Positions 61,104 to 64,000 of a stretch of DNA of 64,000 bases are shown here, in pieces. Both the position numbers and the translations under genes were made by a program. The notes below the pieces were generated by a model, which was given only the letters and a program-made list of their open reading frames with translations, searched no databases and was not told the origin of the DNA. The stretch is from UBA4055 sp036721445. Lineage in GTDB: Bacteria; UBA4055. Each line of letters starts with the position of its first letter. Position 1 is the first letter of the stretch. Location of the stretch: the NCBI GenBank assembly GCA_036721445.1, contig DAIMKZ010000001.1:6953-70952 (forward strand). Reading direction: 5' to 3'.

Positions 61104-61980
61104 AATTTTCTTCCATAATTTTTAATATCGCTTTATCCTTCATTTTCGCTTCTATCATAATATCATATTCTTTATCAAAAGGCAAGCTGTCTGTTAATTT
61201 TTTGAATCTGGTAAAATCTTCCGGTTCAATAAAATCTGTGTGAGGACACCCCTTCTCTCCTTTTCTTGATGATATATGGAATTTAGGCACATCATCTCGC
61301 CATGTTTCAACGACCCTTTTCAAAAGACCTGACAGATCTCCCTCTGCCGGATTGCAGTCATGGTGGAGGATATCGAACACCGCGGGTATCTTTAACTCTC
61401 CACAAATTTCAAGCACGTCGGCGATATCATAAGACTTGTCGTCATTCTCGAGAATAAGCATACTCCGAGCTTTCTTAGACAATTTGGAAAAATTCTTTAC
61501 AAACCTATCTTTCGCAGCTTTTTTATCACCGTAAACTCCGCCTACATGTATGACTATCTTTCCGTCGTCAGGCGAGATCAAACCCAAAACTTCCGCATGA
61601 TATTCAATATCTCTTACCGCATTTTCCACCACTTTTTTGTCAGGTGAGTTGAGCACGGAATACTGGCCCGGGTGCATCGAAAAACGCATTTTGTATTTAT
61701 CTTTCAGCTTACGGAGTTTTTTGAACTCTTTCTCAAAATCTTTTTTCCAGTCAAAACTGAAATTCTCGTGCGATGCAAAGGGTATCAATTCCGATCCTAT
61801 TCTGAAAAAATATATCCCGTTATCAGCATTCCAATTGATTATATCTCCAAGTGACTTCAGGTTGTAGCTGACAGTCTCTAAATACTTTTCCCGGTTCAGG
61901 TTCGACAGTCTGAATGTTTTATTCGTTGTTTTTCCCAGCGACATATTTATGCAAGCATAGCCTAAGTATCTCAGTTTCAT
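61096..61980 (-). CDS. uvsE: UV DNA damage endonuclease (UvdE/UvsE)
   Basis: Cuts DNA 5' to UV photoproducts and some other lesions, starting an alternative excision repair. The 294-residue TIM-barrel protein shows MKLRYLGYACINMSLGKTTN, WNADNGIYFFRIGSELIPFA near residue 55, RFSMHPGQYSVLNSP near 100, KIVIHVGGVYGDKKA near 143, LILENDDKSYDIADVL near 176 and VFDILHHDCNP near 202; the His and Glu residues in these motifs bind the metal cluster. Length matches bacterial UvsE. It overlaps tag by four bases and M20 by eight. Confidence 0.93.
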   Translation of the reverse strand: MKLRYLGYACINMSLGKTTNKTFRLSNLNREKYLETVSYNLKSLGDIINWNADNGIYFFRIGSELIPFASHENFSFDWKKDFEKEFKKLRKLKDKYKMRFSMHPGQYSVLNSPDKKVVENAVRDIEYHAEVLGLISPDDGKIVIHVGGVYGDKKAAKDRFVKNFSKLSKKARSMLILENDDKSYDIADVLEICGELKIPAVFDILHHDCNPAEGDLSGLLKRVVETWRDDVPKFHISSRKGEKGCPHTDFIEPEDFTRFKKLTDSLPFDKEYDIMIEAKMKDKAILKIMEENYV

Positions 61981-62555
61981 TTTAGCCCTTTAAGTTCCTT
62001 GTACCTGAAACAGCTCATTTCGTGATCGTTCACCATTCCGACCGACTGCATCATCGCATAGATTATCGTTGAACCTATAAAACTCATACCCCTCTTCTTC
62101 AGGTCTTTCGAAATAGTATCCGACAGTTCGCTCGTTGCCTGAATTTCCCGCATGGTTTTTATCTTATTATCTATAACCTTACCGTCCGTGAAACTCCAGA
62201 AATATTTATCGAACGATCCGAACTCTTTCTGGATATCTATAAAAACCTTCGCATTCTTGACAGCAGATTTGATCTTCAGCCTGTTACGAATGATCCCTGC
62301 ATCCTGAACGAGTTCTTCTATCTTTATTTCATCATACTTCGCGACCTTTTTCACATCGAAGTTGTCGAAAGCTTTGCGGTAATTCTCGCGCCTCTTTAAG
62401 ATCGTTATCCACGAAAGTCCGGCTTGAGCTCCCTCAAGCACAATGTGCTCAAAAAAATGCCTGTCATCATGCACTGGCACTCCCCATTCCGTATCGTGGT
62501 ACTTTATATATATCTCACCGTTGTTCTGGCACCATTGACATCGTTGTTTATTCAT
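61977..62555 (-). CDS. tag: DNA-3-methyladenine glycosylase I
   Basis: Removes 3-methyladenine from alkylated DNA. The 192-residue protein has RCQWCQNNGEIYIKYHDTEW near the N-terminus, HIVLEGAQAGLSWITILKRR near residue 42 and the zinc-binding tail with SVGMVNDHEMSCFRY. The Cys pair at the N-terminus and the His/Cys at the C-terminus are the structural zinc site. The longest frame starts at 62591, but ATG 62555 is preceded by AAGGAG and gives the normal MNKQRCQWC start. It is the first gene of an eight-gene operon, downstream of two palindrome arrays. Confidence 0.94.
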   Translation of the reverse strand: MNKQRCQWCQNNGEIYIKYHDTEWGVPVHDDRHFFEHIVLEGAQAGLSWITILKRRENYRKAFDNFDVKKVAKYDEIKIEELVQDAGIIRNRLKIKSAVKNAKVFIDIQKEFGSFDKYFWSFTDGKVIDNKIKTMREIQATSELSDTISKDLKKRGMSFIGSTIIYAMMQSVGMVNDHEMSCFRYKELKGLK

Positions 62556-62580
62556 AATTCTCCTTGTTCGTTTGTTTAAA

Positions 62581-62659
62581 TTGGAATACACTCCAATAAT
62601 TTAGCTGTTTTATTGGAATACATTCTAATTTTTTACTTGTTTTCTTGAGCACATTCTAA
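62581..62659. repeat. Three 16-bp palindromic elements at 32-bp period upstream of tag
   Basis: TTGGAATACACTCCAA (62581-62596), TTGGAATACATTCTAA (62613-62628) and the shorter TTGAGCACATTCTAA (62645-62659). The first two are imperfect palindromes of the form TTRGAAT-N2-ATTCYAA; starts are exactly 32 bases apart, three helical turns, and the intervening sequence ends in TGTTTT each time. Their position before the tag start suggests a repressor or activator array. Confidence 0.6.
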
Positions 62660-62702
62660 CCCTTCATTGTTTTATCTCTCATAATATTCTTAAGTTCCAA
62701 AT

Positions 62703-62733
62703 TATACCTTTTGGTATTATACCGTTTGGTATA
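62703..62733. promoter_or_regulatory. Two abutting TATACC-N4-GGTAT palindromes
   Basis: TATACC-TTTT-GGTAT (62703-62717) and TATACC-GTTT-GGTATA (62718-62733), a 15-base direct repeat of a palindrome. The form resembles operators of dimeric helix-turn-helix repressors. It lies just after the GNAT gene stop and upstream of tag. Confidence 0.55.
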
Positions 62734-62739
62734 ATCATT

Positions 62740-63522
62740 TTACAGTACAATTAAATCCCATTTCCCGATATCTTTATAGCCGATCCTGCGGTAAATTTTG
62801 CCTGCGGCCGGATTGTCGTAGAACAGGCACGGTCTTTTTCCGGCTTTCAGAAACTCATAACTAAGCCTCGCCGTACAGAAAGACGCGTATCCTTTTCCTC
62901 TAAAATCAGGATGAGTGCAGACACCTATGACCATGACCGAACTTGAAGTCTCGGCGGTTGTTGACGCGCAGGATACAATCTTTCCTCCATCTCCGATGAA
63001 ATAAGTTTTCGACCTTCCCGATCTTAGCGCTTCTTCAATTTTTTCTATGGAGTTCGAGAAGTCTTCGAATTCTTTTATCTTTGATTCGAGTTCGTAAAGA
63101 TCCACTGCATCATCTGGAACTGCAAGGGACACTTCCTGCTTTAGAAATTCCTCCGGTATGTCTTCTAAACCTTCCAACTCGGACAGATACTGATGCCTGA
63201 TCTTCTTATAGTCCAAAAGGATAGACAGCGCTTCAATTATCTCCCTTTTGCCGGAAACTCCCTCAATGCCTTTGTAGCTCCTGATCTTATCGGCGAACCA
63301 TTTTACATTAAAATTCCCGTCTGAATACAGAATGCAGAAATTTTTATACCTGAGCAGAACGGCAATATATTCGTCGTCTTCAAATTCCGCCCATAATTCC
63401 TGAAAATCGGTCTCCATTCCGTAATTTTCCACATCGCCGAAAATGAAAAGATTATACGCCCTCTCTTTTTCAAGGTATTTGAATAATTTTTCTTTGTCGG
63501 ATGATCTAAGTTTACGGAACAT
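62740..63522 (-). CDS. GNAT-family N-acetyltransferase with N-terminal extra domain
   Basis: A 260-residue protein. The C-terminal half is a GNAT domain with the acetyl-CoA motif VCTHPDFRGKGYASFCTARL near residue 210 and FYDNPAAGKIYRRIGY near 238. The N-terminal half (about 1-120; FRKLRSSDKEKLFKYLEKE, NLFIFGDVENYG) resembles a second, degenerate GNAT-like lobe, as in twin-domain GNAT proteins. Substrate unknown. The longest frame starts at 63543, but AGGAGG lies five bases before ATG 63522, and the predicted promoter places the transcript start between them, so 63522 is preferred. Confidence 0.86.
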   Translation of the reverse strand: MFRKLRSSDKEKLFKYLEKERAYNLFIFGDVENYGMETDFQELWAEFEDDEYIAVLLRYKNFCILYSDGNFNVKWFADKIRSYKGIEGVSGKREIIEALSILLDYKKIRHQYLSELEGLEDIPEEFLKQEVSLAVPDDAVDLYELESKIKEFEDFSNSIEKIEEALRSGRSKTYFIGDGGKIVSCASTTAETSSSVMVIGVCTHPDFRGKGYASFCTARLSYEFLKAGKRPCLFYDNPAAGKIYRRIGYKDIGKWDLIVL

Positions 63523-63544
63523 ACCGTCCTCCTGAGCTTGCATA

Positions 63545-63572
63545 AATTTACGCCTCTTTTATCAAAAAACAA
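63545..63572 (-). promoter_or_regulatory. Promoter for the GNAT gene
   Basis: Minus-strand TTGTTT (63567-63572), 16-base spacer, TAAATT (63545-63550). Confidence 0.45.
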
Positions 63573-63647
63573 AATTAAAAATTGATTGATTATGAATGAA
63601 ATTATTGTTTTATTGTATATAAATTAGATCTATTAACGGAGCGCAGC

Positions 63648-64000
63648 ATGAAATTTGACCCTTCAGCTATTATCAAAAGAATTACGGTTTCTCATTTTGG
63701 AATTCCTGCTCTTATAATATCTCTTGCATTTATTTATTACGGCCAGACAAGGATCGGTATCAGTGCCGTGAAGGATTCTGACAGAAACGTATTTTATATT
63801 AAAAAGTATTTCATGCTTTTGATACCTTCCGGATCAGAGAAATTGACTAACATTCAGAAAGCGAGATTCTTAACAGAAAACAATTCTGATAAAGAACTGG
63901 TATCGACAGTCGTTCTTCTCTCTGCCCGTTTTGAACATAGAATTTTCAGCTCTTTATCTGATCAGTTCGACGAAAAAAAGAGAAATATGTACAACGATAT
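63648..64000 (+). CDS. Membrane-anchored protein, N-terminal part (partial)
   Basis: An open frame from ATG 63648 to the window edge (117 codons). A short cytoplasmic start (MKFDPSAIIKRITVSHFG) is followed by one membrane helix (IPALIISLAFIYYGQ) and then a charged, mostly helical region (SEKLTNIQKARFLTENN; DQFDEKKRNMYND). No family can be named from this fragment. A GGAG site lies a few bases upstream. It is divergent from the GNAT gene. Confidence 0.65.
   Translation, partial: MKFDPSAIIKRITVSHFGIPALIISLAFIYYGQTRIGISAVKDSDRNVFYIKKYFMLLIPSGSEKLTNIQKARFLTENNSDKELVSTVVLLSARFEHRIFSSLSDQFDEKKRNMYND

Noticed and set aside
62581..62659. CRISPR-like array
   Set aside because: Only three degenerate units, repeats are palindromic 16-mers with 16-base gaps that are themselves similar, and no cas genes are present.

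Overview
The window is a gene-dense stretch (no gene-free gap above about 265 bases) of roughly 40% GC bacterial chromosome. The organism is a diderm with LPS-type glycolipids: it has both halves of the heptose kinase/adenylyltransferase, an ADP-heptose-type glycosyltransferase, outer-membrane beta-barrel and lipoprotein genes, and a very large exported protein ending in a YPNPFNP-type sorting domain of the kind recognised by type IX secretion. With the tungsten aldehyde oxidoreductase, the biotin-dependent carboxyltransferase and the anaerobe-like gene content, this suggests an uncultured member of the FCB group (Delongbacteria or Cloacimonadota-like). That placement is an inference from gene style, not from a marker gene. 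No rRNA, tRNA, CRISPR array or insertion sequence was seen.

Layout. 1-2008 (minus): M20 amidohydrolase, a 151-residue protein and the start of a PilT-type ATPase. 2093-9353 (minus): an envelope-export operon of HAD hydrolase, ClC antiporter, RND/MMPL exporter, LolA-like periplasmic protein and outer-membrane barrel. 9484-12752: a divergent HAD protein, a GlcNAc-kinase-like/PTS-EIIA pair and RdgB. 12765-18046 (minus): carboxyltransferase and the 1172-residue secreted protein. 18183-20858 (plus): a complete overlapping pabA-pabB-pabC set for 4-aminobenzoate. 20890-38282 (minus): a long series of small lipoproteins, a saccharopine-dehydrogenase-like enzyme, a TPR lipoprotein, an acyl-CoA ligase, split HldE, phosphatase, CDP-alcohol phosphatidyltransferase, glycosyltransferase, methyltransferase, inositol monophosphatase, class V aminotransferase and a U32 protein. 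38392-45939 (plus): sugar aminotransferase, glycosyltransferase, epimerase-like protein, NatAB-like ABC exporter, a 62-residue protein, BirA, Pcm and DUF368. 45936-49387: class III aminotransferase, Spy-like protein, heptosyltransferase and a cold-shock protein. 49652-55690 (plus): MltC-like transglycosylase, GreA, YebC, RuvC, RuvA and a copper ATPase. 55697-62555 (minus): an eight-gene operon with Tag glycosylase, UV endonuclease, M20 peptidase, MscS channel, HD protein, aldehyde oxidoreductase, TfoX-like protein and a small lipoprotein. The window ends with a GNAT acetyltransferase and the beginning of a membrane protein.

Most striking signals. (1) The copper ATPase is split between two frames exactly at an A-AAA-AAG heptamer in the correct phase for -1 slippage, with a Shine-Dalgarno-like stretch about 10 bases upstream and a stop codon two codons later. 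This is the architecture expected if one gene makes both a small CopZ-like chaperone and full CopA. (2) Upstream of the tag-uvdE-AOR operon lie three palindromic 16-bp elements at exactly 32-bp period, plus two abutting TATACC-N4-GGTAT palindromes, suggesting dual repressor control of a DNA-repair/aldehyde operon. (3) Several unusual architectures occur: an EIIA domain with a PII-like tail, a phosphatidyltransferase with a long extra C-terminal region, a probable catalytically dead NlpC/P60 protein, HldE halves separated by a single in-frame stop, and a 75-residue Lpp-like lipoprotein under a perfect consensus promoter.

Many intergenic regions contain a readable sigma-70-like promoter (TTGnnn, about 17 bases, TAnATT). 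Start codons were moved from the longest frame to a ribosome-binding-site-supported codon where the sequence argued for it; each case is stated.
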